Translations under genes and position numbers: made by a program
Notes under the pieces: generated by a model
Told to the model about the DNA's origin: nothing
The model's database searches: none
What the model saw: the letters and a program-made list of their open reading frames with translations, nothing else
Origin: an uncultured Spirochaetales bacterium
GTDB taxonomy: Bacteria > Spirochaetota > Spirochaetia > Sphaerochaetales > Sphaerochaetaceae
NCBI GenBank assembly: GCA_949285785.1
Contig: CASEAG010000039.1
Span: 1-64,000, forward strand
DNA: 64,000 bases
Reading direction: 5' to 3'
Shown: in pieces, positions 34,227 to 42,773 of the stretch
Position numbering within the stretch: the stretch's first letter is position 1
Layout: each line of letters opens with the position of its first letter

Positions 34227-35689
34227 GCGAGAACAGCTTCAAGGTCCGTGCAAAGAAGGATCCTGTGAAAGGTCCGGAAGGAAAAGTCGTGACAGATCGC
34301 CCGCAAAAGCCTGCGAAGACGTCAAAGGGGACAGGCGGAGCGGCGTCATCGACGAAGACTGCCAGAAGCTCCGGCTCCCCGACTGGCGTCAAGAGGACCT
34401 CCCAGGGACAGGCGTCCCGTGAGAAGCTTCGCAGAGCCCGGGTGACAGGTTCTGCATCCGGCCGCATGCCCGACAGGTCGCTGCCCGATGTTCCTGACAT
34501 GGGCAACATGAGAAGCGAGGAGCGAATAGGCAAGGTTCTTGGCATCGAGAAGAACAGCAAAAGTGTAAACAGGAAGAACGAGGTTCCTAAGTCGGATCGT
34601 TATTCATCGATGAAGAAGCAGATCCAGAAGAACCGGAGTACTGCCGTCAAGCCCACACCGGCCAGGGCGAAGGTCAGGGCGAAGGATGACTGGGCCTTGT
34701 TCGTCATCCGCATCGCATGTGCTCTCATACTCGCCATCCTCATCGCCATAGTCGTCCTGGTCACGACGCGTGCCGTTCCTGAAGCGTCCGAACCGCCGGT
34801 CCAGGCGACCTCCGATATGTCTGAATTACATGGAAGCGCATCTCCTGTCGCCTCGATGGTCACGATAGACTCCGGTATGGGGGCGCGCGAGGTGGCCGGG
34901 CTGTTCTCGGACCATGTCGATCCGGCCAGCCTCGTCGCGTTTCTGGAAGGGGAGGGGCTCTCCTCGTCGATCCAGGTTGGCACCTATGCACTCTCGCCTG
35001 GCATGGACGTCGCCCAGATCGCCGCGATGATCACCGAAAGGCGCAGCGACGCCATCTCCATCTGGCCGGGCTATACGATCGAGGACATGGACAGGATGCT
35101 TGCCAACCGCTCCCTTGCCCCATCCGGTGCGTTCATCGAGGCGGCACAGGAGCTCGAGCGTGAATACGGTCTTCCGTTCACGGAGGGCTGGCTGCTTGCC
35201 GGTACATACGTCTTCTCGTCTCCATACGCGCTTGCCCATGACATGCTCGCCGCGATGTTGGGCCTTCTCAAGAGCATGGGAGATGAGGTCATGGCCAGCG
35301 GACTGTCCCTCGACCAGATCGTGACGATCGCGAGCATGGTCAACAGGGAGACGCAGGATGCCGCACAGATGCCTGTCATCTCCGCCGTCATACTGAACCG
35401 TCTTGAGGCCGGAATGCCCTTGGGAATAGACGCGACGACACGATACGAGCTGGACGACTGGCAGAACGCCATCCCGCAGTCCACATACGAGCTGGACACG
35501 CCGTACAACACGCGACGACGTCCGGGACTTCCACCGTCCGGGATAGGCTGCCCGTCGCCGCAGGCGGTCGTCTCGGTGCTCCAGCCTGCCGACACGCAGG
35601 CCCTCTACTACCTTCACGACGAAGATGGAAAGTTGTACACTTCGTACACATACGAGGAACATCTTGATACCTATGAACAGGTCCATTGA
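34223..35689 (+). CDS. mltG: endolytic murein transglycosylase MltG
   Basis: Cuts nascent peptidoglycan strands near the membrane and sets glycan length. The 488-residue protein has an unusually long, basic, Ser/Thr/Lys-rich cytoplasmic N-terminus (about 150 residues). One membrane helix (FVIRIACALILAILIAIVVLV) and the periplasmic YceG-like domain follow. The catalytic Glu lies in IVTIASMVNRETQD. PVISAVILNRLEAGMPLGIDATTRYEL and the ending NTRRRPGLPPSGIGCPSPQA are the family's conserved blocks. It overlaps the coiled-coil gene in front and the histidinol phosphatase gene behind. Confidence 0.93.
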   Translation: MSENSFKVRAKKDPVKGPEGKVVTDRPQKPAKTSKGTGGAASSTKTARSSGSPTGVKRTSQGQASREKLRRARVTGSASGRMPDRSLPDVPDMGNMRSEERIGKVLGIEKNSKSVNRKNEVPKSDRYSSMKKQIQKNRSTAVKPTPARAKVRAKDDWALFVIRIACALILAILIAIVVLVTTRAVPEASEPPVQATSDMSELHGSASPVASMVTIDSGMGAREVAGLFSDHVDPASLVAFLEGEGLSSSIQVGTYALSPGMDVAQIAAMITERRSDAISIWPGYTIEDMDRMLANRSLAPSGAFIEAAQELEREYGLPFTEGWLLAGTYVFSSPYALAHDMLAAMLGLLKSMGDEVMASGLSLDQIVTIASMVNRETQDAAQMPVISAVILNRLEAGMPLGIDATTRYELDDWQNAIPQSTYELDTPYNTRRRPGLPPSGIGCPSPQAVVSVLQPADTQALYYLHDEDGKLYTSYTYEEHLDTYEQVH

Positions 35690-36476
35690 ACGCTACAACA
35701 TACACACACATTCGTTCTATTGCGGGCATGGAAGCGGCACCATAGCGGAATACGTCGACGAGGCGCTGGACAAGGGGCTTTCCATTCTCGGTTTCAGCGA
35801 CCACTGCCCGTTTCCCGACTCCTTCCTGCTGCGCTCGAGGATGCGCTATGAGCAGATGAAGGACTATGAGGCCGACATCGCCCGGGAGAGGGCAAGGGTC
35901 GACATGCCCATCATCACAGGCTATGAGTGCGACTATTTCCCGCGCTACAGGAGCTTCTTCGAGGACCTCAAGGCATCGGGACGCACAGACTACCTCATCA
36001 CCGGCACCCATTTCATAGTCCGTGCGGACGAAAGCAGGGTCTCTCCGTTTTCAGACCGGCTTGAGCGCGACGACGTGCTGCGCTACCGCGACCAGCTCAT
36101 CGGCGCCGTGGAGACCGGTCTGTTCGACTTCATGGCACATCCCGACCTCTATATGGCCGGCTACTTCCAGTGGGACGAGACCGCCATCACGGTCGCTGAG
36201 CAGATCATACAGGCATCCATGGACCATGGCGTACCACTTGAGATCAACGCCAACGGTCTGCAGAAGCCGCAGGTCGATGGCAGGGCTCCGTACCCCTATG
36301 GCCCGTTCTGGGAACTGGCAGGCAGGATGGGGGCCAGGGCGGTCCTGTCCACCGATGCGCACAAGGTCTCGAACCTCACTTTCAACCGCCAGCGCATAGA
36401 GGACTTCGCCATTGAACACTCGGTTGCTGTCGTGGAGCCCGTCGCGAAGAACGGGCGCCTAGAATGGGCAAGGTGA
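35673..36476 (+). CDS. hisK: PHP-family histidinol-phosphatase
   Basis: A 267-residue metal-dependent phosphatase of the PHP family. Metal ligands are visible in YNIHTHSFYCGH, LGFSDHCPF, GYECDY, ITGTHFI, FMAHPDLY and STDAHKV. The layout matches HisJ/HisK-type histidinol-phosphatases of histidine biosynthesis. No other his gene is in the window, so another phosphoester cannot be excluded. The start ATG 35673 lies 17 nt before the mltG stop. Its last 18 nt overlap the end of the convergent pseudouridine synthase gene. Confidence 0.8.
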   Translation: MNRSIERYNIHTHSFYCGHGSGTIAEYVDEALDKGLSILGFSDHCPFPDSFLLRSRMRYEQMKDYEADIARERARVDMPIITGYECDYFPRYRSFFEDLKASGRTDYLITGTHFIVRADESRVSPFSDRLERDDVLRYRDQLIGAVETGLFDFMAHPDLYMAGYFQWDETAITVAEQIIQASMDHGVPLEINANGLQKPQVDGRAPYPYGPFWELAGRMGARAVLSTDAHKVSNLTFNRQRIEDFAIEHSVAVVEPVAKNGRLEWAR

Positions 36477-37691
36477 CGAGAAGCTGACTTTCTGTCCTGT
36501 TCCGGGGTGGGTGAACTCCAGACTTTCGGCATGAAGGCATAGCCTCTGGCCGGGCTTGCGCGTGCCGTACAGCCTGTCCCCCACCACAGGATGTCCAAGT
36601 CCGTAGGCCGCATGCACTCTTATCTGGTGGGTCCGTCCGGTATGGGGGATGAAGCGGATGCGAGTGACGGGCCGCCCATCCACGATCTCCACTCCGATTC
36701 TCTGGAAACGGGTCACTGCCTTGCGCCCCATCTGCATGTCGACGATCTGCCGCGGCCTGTCCTCCACGTCCAGTCTCATGGGAAGGTCTATCGTGCCTTC
36801 ATCCTGCCTGACGACGCCTTCAACGAGGGCGATGTAGGTCTTTTTCGTCGTCCGCTGTTCGAACTGCCTGGATATCCCGCGCTTGGCATCGTCCGTCTTG
36901 GCCATCACGAGGATGCCGGAGGTGTCCATGTCCAGGCGGTGCACAGACGGGTTCTGCGGAATCGAGGGGAATATGTCACGGGCCCGCTTCGTGGCGCAGT
37001 CCTGCTTGTCTTCTCCGCGTCCCGGCACGGAGAGCATCCCCTCGGGCTTGTCCACGACGATGATCTCGTCGTCGCTGTAGATCATCGGTATGCGGAGAAT
37101 ATGCGGCAGAATGGGCGCGCACTTCTCGTCGCATGGTGTGCACATCTGCATGTGGGAGTATCGTGTGCTGCCATGACCGTAGTAAATCTCGCACAGGCTC
37201 AGCGGCTCCCAGCCGCGCCGGAAGCAGTAGGATATCAGCTTGATCGTGGCGCAGTCGCCCGTGCCTGTCGGGATTCCGGCAAGCCCCATCTCGTCCAGCT
37301 TCACCGTTCCGATGGGGGTGTGGAACGTGTACAGGGCCCTGAGCCTGGCAAGACATTCGTTCGACAGTGCGCTTCGCATCGGCTCGAGTCCCTCCTCCCC
37401 ACGCTCGATCCTGTCGCTGTAGCAATGGATGAGGCTGTCGTACTCGCCGATGATGTCTTCAGCCTCGTGCGCCGAGAAGCATGGCGGGACGAAGCCCTTG
37501 TGGATGTAGGAGCCGTGAAGCGCTCCGGAGAATGCATGGACAGTGCAGGTCTGGCCACCGGCGGCCCGCGCGACCAGACAGCCGAACATGATGCCGTCCC
37601 TGTCCTCGGAGATGACTCCGTCCGCCTCGAGTGACGCGATGAGGTCGACCAGAGGTCCTCTGGCCGCATCCGGCGAGAGAAGCTGCAGCAT
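36459..37691 (-). CDS. RluA-family 23S rRNA/tRNA pseudouridine synthase, two-domain form
   Basis: A 410-residue enzyme that isomerises uridine to pseudouridine. The catalytic domain is C-terminal: PMIYSDDEIIVVDKPEGMLSVPG, then the catalytic Asp in VHRLDMDTSGILVMAK, TKKTYIALVEG and RIRFIPHTGRTHQIRVHAA. About 185 extra N-terminal residues (MLQLLSPDAARGPLVDLI..., CATIKLISYCFRRGWEPLSL) resemble the leading domain seen in long RluA proteins of some proteobacteria. The target base is unknown. It is the last gene of an operon with the GH36-like gene and gpsA; its ATG overlaps the gpsA stop. Confidence 0.85.
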   Translation of the reverse strand: MLQLLSPDAARGPLVDLIASLEADGVISEDRDGIMFGCLVARAAGGQTCTVHAFSGALHGSYIHKGFVPPCFSAHEAEDIIGEYDSLIHCYSDRIERGEEGLEPMRSALSNECLARLRALYTFHTPIGTVKLDEMGLAGIPTGTGDCATIKLISYCFRRGWEPLSLCEIYYGHGSTRYSHMQMCTPCDEKCAPILPHILRIPMIYSDDEIIVVDKPEGMLSVPGRGEDKQDCATKRARDIFPSIPQNPSVHRLDMDTSGILVMAKTDDAKRGISRQFEQRTTKKTYIALVEGVVRQDEGTIDLPMRLDVEDRPRQIVDMQMGRKAVTRFQRIGVEIVDGRPVTRIRFIPHTGRTHQIRVHAAYGLGHPVVGDRLYGTRKPGQRLCLHAESLEFTHPGTGQKVSFSSPCPF

Positions 37692-38659
37692 CAGCCGATC
37701 ACCGAGAGTATGTAGTCGTTGAGCGTCGCCCCTTCGTACAACAGGCGGTAGAGGGCCTGGACGATTGGGTAGTCGTTCTCGACACCCCGCTCGCGCGTGA
37801 GCTCGCCCAGCAGCCTTATCGTCCTGTGGCCCTCGACCAGCGTCGCGGTGTTTCCCGTGCTGTAGTCGAAGCCCTTGCCGATGAGCATTCCAAGCGTCCT
37901 GTTGCGGGACAGGTCGTTCAGGCCGGTGAGGCCGAGGTCTCCGATGGCGCAGTAGCGGAAGATCGTCTCCTCGTCGCAGTTGAACATCCTCAGGAAGGCA
38001 CGCATCTCGTTGACGGCCCTGGTGTAGACGAGGAAGTCGACGTTCGGGCTGGAGTAGCGTCCCGAGACGACGCCGATCGCGATTGCGTACATGTTCTTCA
38101 GTATGCTGGTCAGCTCGACGCCACGCACGTCGTCTGTGTGGTCGAGCATGAGGCTGGTGCCCTTGAAGACCTCCTTCTTCACATACAGATAGTCCTCCCG
38201 GCTTCCGCCGAAGGTGAAGGCCGTCGGCATGCCGTTGAGGACCTCGATGGCGAAGCTTGGCCCCTTCATGCTGGCCGTTCTCGAGAATGGTATCTTCTCG
38301 GTGATGAACGCACCGTCGTCGCTCATGCCCTTGGCCAGATTGACCACCAGAGGCTCCCTGTCTCCGGTGTACCTGCGCATCTCCTGCGAGAAGCTGACGA
38401 TCGCCTTGGACGGGATGACCAGGAATATGGCGTCGGCGTCGCCGAAGACGGAGTAGTCGCCGCTTGCCGTCAGGTTCATGTTCAGAAAGCGGGTGGGGAA
38501 GTACTTCACGTTCCTGTGCTGACCATTGATGGTCTGCACGACGTCCTGTTCCACGGAATGGATCACGACATGGTTCTCGCTGTTCCATGCCAGGCGCTCC
38601 GCCATCGCCGTTCCGAATACGCCGCCTCCTGCGACGACTATGTTGTTCTTCCTCTGCAT
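37691..38659 (-). CDS. gpsA: NAD(P)-dependent glycerol-3-phosphate dehydrogenase
   Basis: Reduces dihydroxyacetone phosphate to glycerol-3-phosphate for phospholipid synthesis. The nucleotide loop is VVAGGGVFGTAMAERLA near the N-terminus. VVNLAKGM, MKGPSFAIEVLNGMPTAF, the catalytic Lys region LTSILKNMYAIAIGV, and RAVNEMRAFLRMF are family blocks, as is GDLGLTGLNDLSRNR. The GGGVFG loop differs slightly from the usual GAGxWG. It begins 6 nt after the GH36-like gene, an odd partner for a core lipid gene. Confidence 0.9.
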   Translation of the reverse strand: MQRKNNIVVAGGGVFGTAMAERLAWNSENHVVIHSVEQDVVQTINGQHRNVKYFPTRFLNMNLTASGDYSVFGDADAIFLVIPSKAIVSFSQEMRRYTGDREPLVVNLAKGMSDDGAFITEKIPFSRTASMKGPSFAIEVLNGMPTAFTFGGSREDYLYVKKEVFKGTSLMLDHTDDVRGVELTSILKNMYAIAIGVVSGRYSSPNVDFLVYTRAVNEMRAFLRMFNCDEETIFRYCAIGDLGLTGLNDLSRNRTLGMLIGKGFDYSTGNTATLVEGHRTIRLLGELTRERGVENDYPIVQALYRLLYEGATLNDYILSVIG

Positions 38660-38665
38660 ATGTCC

Positions 38666-40936
38666 TCAATCCTCCCTGGCGTCTATCCTGCGCACCACGT
38701 ACAGTCTGGTGGAATGGTCGCCCATGACCCTCATGTCCTCGCTGTACCCGGCTCCCTGATAGCCTCTGTCAAGTCTTATCCCCGCATGTCTGAGCGTGTC
38801 TCCGCCGACGACATACGACTCCTTCTCCATCGGCGGGGCGCTGTAGTAGTCATCCCCCAGGATGACCTCCTCGTCCTCGTTCCTGCGCGTGACGCTGTAG
38901 AGCGCGTTCTCGTCTGCATCCTCGACGTAGAGTATGTCGTCGCTGCCGTTTGCCTCCATGTTCCTCAGTGCGTATAGCACAAGGATCGTGGACGCATCGG
39001 CATCCGATGCGCTCAGCATGATCTTCTGGCCTTCCTGCCTGACACGGTAGCGTCCGAACTGCGTCACCTGGCGATACATCTTGTAGAACTCGAGCTGGTC
39101 GACGATCGCCTGACGCTCCTTGCGCGAGAGCCTCTTGAGATCCAGCGAGTAGGACAGGGCCCCGAACACGGCCACGTTGAAGGCGCTGGAGAAGCTGGAA
39201 TAGCGGCCTTCGATGTTGTATCGTCTGGATGCCAGCATGGTGGACAGGCACGAGGGCGGCATGATCTGCAGTGCGCCGCACAGCGAGTCCAGCTGCTCGA
39301 ACGGATCGGTCAGCGAGCAGCAGGTCACCTGGGACGATGACGCGAGCAGCCCGACATCAAGCCGTGGACTGGTGTCGCTGGTGTTCTCCATGAGCAGGTT
39401 CGGGAAGCTCAGCTGGATAGAGCGCTGCAGCTTGTAGAATGCGCAGATGTAGTTGTGACGCCACTGGCCGTCCGGCTTGTCCGAACGCGACCAGATGTCG
39501 CCCATCTGGGTTCCTATGGACCAGCGCAGGGCGTCTATGCCCGTGCGTTCGATCAGACCGCATATCGTCTCGAGCACGTATTCGTAGACCTCATGCCGCG
39601 TGATGTCCAGAAGATACTGTCCGTTCTCGATCGGGGATGACTTCCTCCTGGGGTTCCTCACCAGCCAGTCGGGATGCTCCATCGCCAGCCTGCTGTGGAG
39701 GCTGACAGCCTCCGGCGACAGCCATATGCCGAAGAGCATGCCCGCCAGATGGCATTCCCTGGATATCTCGGCAAGCCCGTCCGGAAGCTTCATCGGATTC
39801 GCGCTCCAGTCTCCGACCGAGTCGTCCTTCGTGTTCCTGACGCCGAACCAGCCGTCGTCCAGCATGAACAGCTCGAAGCCCATCTGTCCGGCGAGCCTGA
39901 TCTGCTCGCGCACCTTGCGCTCCTGGACGTCGAGTCCCAGCGCATGGCGGGTGTTGAAGCATACCGGGCGCAGTCTGTTGCACCAGGTGCCCCTCATGAT
40001 GTGGTTCTCCTCGAAATGCTGCAGGGCGTATGTGCATCGGCTGCGGTCCTCGGCAAGCGTGAGGAAGGCTTCGGGTGTCTCGAAGGACTCTCCCGGCTCC
40101 AGAGTCGGGTGGACCGTCTCCTCGTTGATGCCGTTGACGATGTGCGTCGTGCCGTAGGGGCTGACCTCTATGGTCGCCTTGTGGTCCCCGCAGTACAGCA
40201 GCCCCGTGATGATGCAGCCCTGGCGTCCCTCGATGATGAACGTGTTCGACTTCTGGCCGGTGAAGCCGGACCTCGATTCGTTGACCATGGTGGCGTATGA
40301 GAGCCGCTGGGTGCGCGGCCTGTTCTCACGTCCCCAGGGACCGCCGATGAACGTCACGCTCCGGTCGCAGTCGAAGAGGTCAAGCTGCATGCTTGCGAAC
40401 TTCCTCAGCATGACGGCCCGTCTGGAGGTGTTCTTGATGACGGCACGTCTCACGATGGTGTCACAGAGGGGGAAGACCGTGTAGTAGAGGCTGAGCGTGA
40501 TGTCGTTCAGGTCGTCCTGGAAGTCGAGCCTCAGGCCGTGCACCTCATCATCGCTGCCGAGAGCCTGCGGCAGACCGCTCGTGATTCTCCTGATTCCGTT
40601 GAACGTCTCGCTATGGCGGTATCTGATGTCCATTCCGCAGGCACAGCCTCTGGCCTCGTCGATGGCGATGAACGGGGTGCGGAAGTCGCCGCCTCCCTCG
40701 AAGGACGCCTCCTGCGGCAGGTCTACCGGGTTGGTCTGCCAGTCACGGGCGCTCTGCGACACCTCCCCCTGGCGCGGCACGGATCTCTTGGGCACGAGGG
40801 CGTCCACATCATGCTCCGGGTGTCTGAGGGCGGGGCCGTAGTACAGATGCTCGGCGATGCCGCGTCCATCGATCATGAACACGTAGCTGGTGTGGCTGGT
40901 CGCCAGGTGGAAAACATTGTTCTTGACTGTTATCAT
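38666..40936 (-). CDS. GH36 alpha-galactosidase homologue lacking both catalytic aspartates
   Basis: A 756-residue protein with the GH36 architecture. It has an N-terminal beta-sandwich (SHTSYVFMIDGRGIAEHLYYG, GDFRTP), a TIM barrel and a C-terminal beta domain. Barrel landmarks are FNTRHALGLD, FELFMLDDGWFG, GDWSANPMKLPDGL and GIWLSPEAV. In active GH36 enzymes the nucleophile lies in a KWDMN-type motif; here it is ALRWSIGTQ (W472, S473). The acid/base Asp of the WTSDxTD motif aligns with Ser541 in TCCSLTDPFEQ, and the CSSGGGR loop is TSDTSPR. By those rules it should not hydrolyse galactosides by the retaining mechanism. It may bind sugars, or have gained another activity. Start ATG 40936 follows AAGGA; gpsA is 6 nt downstream. 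Confidence 0.85.
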   Translation of the reverse strand: MITVKNNVFHLATSHTSYVFMIDGRGIAEHLYYGPALRHPEHDVDALVPKRSVPRQGEVSQSARDWQTNPVDLPQEASFEGGGDFRTPFIAIDEARGCACGMDIRYRHSETFNGIRRITSGLPQALGSDDEVHGLRLDFQDDLNDITLSLYYTVFPLCDTIVRRAVIKNTSRRAVMLRKFASMQLDLFDCDRSVTFIGGPWGRENRPRTQRLSYATMVNESRSGFTGQKSNTFIIEGRQGCIITGLLYCGDHKATIEVSPYGTTHIVNGINEETVHPTLEPGESFETPEAFLTLAEDRSRCTYALQHFEENHIMRGTWCNRLRPVCFNTRHALGLDVQERKVREQIRLAGQMGFELFMLDDGWFGVRNTKDDSVGDWSANPMKLPDGLAEISRECHLAGMLFGIWLSPEAVSLHSRLAMEHPDWLVRNPRRKSSPIENGQYLLDITRHEVYEYVLETICGLIERTGIDALRWSIGTQMGDIWSRSDKPDGQWRHNYICAFYKLQRSIQLSFPNLLMENTSDTSPRLDVGLLASSSQVTCCSLTDPFEQLDSLCGALQIMPPSCLSTMLASRRYNIEGRYSSFSSAFNVAVFGALSYSLDLKRLSRKERQAIVDQLEFYKMYRQVTQFGRYRVRQEGQKIMLSASDADASTILVLYALRNMEANGSDDILYVEDADENALYSVTRRNEDEEVILGDDYYSAPPMEKESYVVGGDTLRHAGIRLDRGYQGAGYSEDMRVMGDHSTRLYVVRRIDARED

Positions 40937-40987
40937 GTAAGAGGTGTCCTTCTCTGTTATGATACATTTACGGGAGCGTGTTGGCAA
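40937..40987. promoter_or_regulatory. 51-bp divergent promoter region, GH36-like / mutarotase-like
   Basis: The spacer contains TATGAT (40958-40963), which also reads as TATCAT for -10 elements on the opposite strand, so both genes may use the same bases. GGGAG (40973-40977) serves the plus-strand gene. Common control of the two genes is likely. Confidence 0.35.
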
Positions 40988-42187
40988 ATGGATATAAGGC
41001 GCATACCACTTTGGGAGTCGCGGAACGCTACTTACATGAGCAACAACCTGGTGCGCACCGTCATAGAGGACCAGGGCGAGGTCGCCATCGAGCTGTCGGC
41101 CAGATGCATCCAGGGCGGTTATGTCAATGCGCTTGGCCTGCCGTACTTCCGCGGGCGGGGCATCGGTGTCCTGTCCGACCAGAACGCCGACTGGTGGAAG
41201 AGCCGCCAGAGCTTCTACCAGGCCGGTGGCATCTACGTGACGTTCCCCTCGAAGGACGAGGACAGCATACTCACCAGCAACACGTACTGGATGGTGCGCC
41301 GCTACGGGTCGGACGGAGAGAGCGGCGGGCTGTGGAGGCTCAGCGAGATGAAGAGCCGGCAGGAGCACAACCGCTACCGCGCCACCAAGGTGGACATGAT
41401 CCTGCCGGACCATCCGGTGCTCTACTCCCTGGTGAGACTTGTCAACACGGGCGACGAGGACCTCGAGTACAACGCCGGCGTGCATACCATGCTCTCTCCT
41501 CCATTCCTGGAGTCGGGATGTTTCATGAACACCGTCCCGGCGACTTTCTCTGCATACAGCCCCAACTTCCGCGAGGTGGCATTCAACCGCCTGAGAAGCG
41601 GCGTGCACTTCAACGACCTGCGCCACGCCCCGTCGCTGAACGGCATGCCGCTGGACGCCTCGTACATACCCGGACCGACCGGTTCATACGACTATCTGGC
41701 AGGGGAGGTGTCCAATGGAGAGGAGCTGGGCTGGATCACCGTGATCAACCCGCGTCTGCAGATGGTCTACATGATCCTGTTCCCGACGCCGTACACGCAT
41801 CTGGACGACAGCGTGATGAAGTGTCCTGACATCGACATCGCCGTGAATCTGCTGGGACGTATGGACAGTCCGTGGGCGCTGTACGAGGGCGGAACGCCCC
41901 AGGTCTTCAGCCTCACTCTCGGTCATGGCCGTCTGGACCATCACGGAGCGTTCAGCTCCCCGACATCGTACTTCCTCAAGCCTGGCCAGTGGACGGACCT
42001 CGTGTCGGCACAGGCTCTGACGAGCTACGAGAACCCCAGGATATCCTCAGGCTTCTACTCGCTTGAGAAGGAGCCGGGGGCGCTGGTGCTCAAGCGCACC
42101 AAGAGCTTTGCCATGGTGCCGTGCGACTACACGTTCTCGACGCTCAGGACCCTAGCCGAGAAGCTCATCAGGAACGCCCAGGAATAG
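40988..42187 (+). CDS. uncharacterised protein with mutarotase-like beta-sandwich features
   Basis: A 399-residue cytoplasmic protein. It contains LVRTVIEDQGEVAIELSARC, YSLVRLVNTGDEDLEYNAGVHTML and GELGW-like WITVINPRLQMVYMILF. These short strands with the conserved VNTG-E pattern recall galactose-mutarotase-fold proteins (DUF4432-like). I do not recognise the exact family, and the general fold is inference. It is divergent from the inactive-looking GH36 gene across 51 bp, so a joint role in sugar recognition or metabolism is likely. The frame runs far upstream through the GH36 gene; ATG 40988 with GGGAG 10 nt before it is the real start. Confidence 0.65.
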   Translation: MDIRRIPLWESRNATYMSNNLVRTVIEDQGEVAIELSARCIQGGYVNALGLPYFRGRGIGVLSDQNADWWKSRQSFYQAGGIYVTFPSKDEDSILTSNTYWMVRRYGSDGESGGLWRLSEMKSRQEHNRYRATKVDMILPDHPVLYSLVRLVNTGDEDLEYNAGVHTMLSPPFLESGCFMNTVPATFSAYSPNFREVAFNRLRSGVHFNDLRHAPSLNGMPLDASYIPGPTGSYDYLAGEVSNGEELGWITVINPRLQMVYMILFPTPYTHLDDSVMKCPDIDIAVNLLGRMDSPWALYEGGTPQVFSLTLGHGRLDHHGAFSSPTSYFLKPGQWTDLVSAQALTSYENPRISSGFYSLEKEPGALVLKRTKSFAMVPCDYTFSTLRTLAEKLIRNAQE

Positions 42188-42189
42188 CA

Positions 42190-42762
42190 TCAATAGACGA
42201 CGTAGCTCCTCTGGTCGGGACTCGAGGGATCCCACCGGTAGCCCATGCCAAGCGTCACCGTGTTCGTCAGCGCGAACGTCCTGAAGCCGTCCGTGCCTAT
42301 CTGATGGAAGTAGTACGATGCGTCCCATGCGGCGAACAGCGCGAAGCTCTGAGAGACCTTGATGGAGGCCACGGTCTCGAGGTAGACGCCTGTGTAGAAG
42401 TCCGCCTGGCGGAACGCCGGGCGCGAGTCCGCCCTGATGCTGAAGCCGGGCATGAATGTGAGGGAGAAGCTCCCCAGCCGAGCCTTGAGACTGAGCCCCA
42501 GACCTCCGGATACGTTGAGACTCGGCAGATTCCGGGAGAAGTTCGACAGTGCACTGGCCTGGAACGAGATTCCGTACCAGTCGTCCTCGAACAGCAGTTC
42601 GCCGAACACCGTCGCACCGTACACCATCTGGCCGCGGCCTGCGCCGTCGTATCTGCCGACGCTTCTGCCCGCGCTGAGACCCAGGTATGTCGTGTTGTCG
42701 AATGCCCACAGCACAGATGCCGATGCGCATGCGAGAAGAACAATCGCGATCGCCTTTTTCAT
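42190..42762 (-). CDS. exported beta-barrel-like protein
   Basis: A 190-residue protein. The signal peptide MKKAIAIVLLACASASVLWA should be cleaved before FDNTTYLG. The mature part alternates hydrophobic and polar residues with many Gly and aromatic residues, and ends in YVVY, the look of a small outer-membrane beta-barrel. GAGGGG is 7 nt before the ATG. The adjacent gene encodes a similar protein, 11 nt away. Function unknown. Confidence 0.75.
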   Translation of the reverse strand: MKKAIAIVLLACASASVLWAFDNTTYLGLSAGRSVGRYDGAGRGQMVYGATVFGELLFEDDWYGISFQASALSNFSRNLPSLNVSGGLGLSLKARLGSFSLTFMPGFSIRADSRPAFRQADFYTGVYLETVASIKVSQSFALFAAWDASYYFHQIGTDGFRTFALTNTVTLGMGYRWDPSSPDQRSYVVY

Positions 42763-42773
42763 CACATCACCCC

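Noticed and set aside
36459-38669. A 736-codon frame that would fuse the gpsA region with the pseudouridine synthase
   Set aside because: The first 320 codons are an out-of-frame reading of gpsA, which is itself intact. The synthase starts at ATG 37691, overlapping the gpsA stop.
38666-41626. A 986-codon open frame on the minus strand starting upstream of the GH36-like gene
   Set aside because: Only the part from ATG 40936 looks like GH36. The upstream part runs antisense through the divergent gene at 40988 and is open only because of high GC content.
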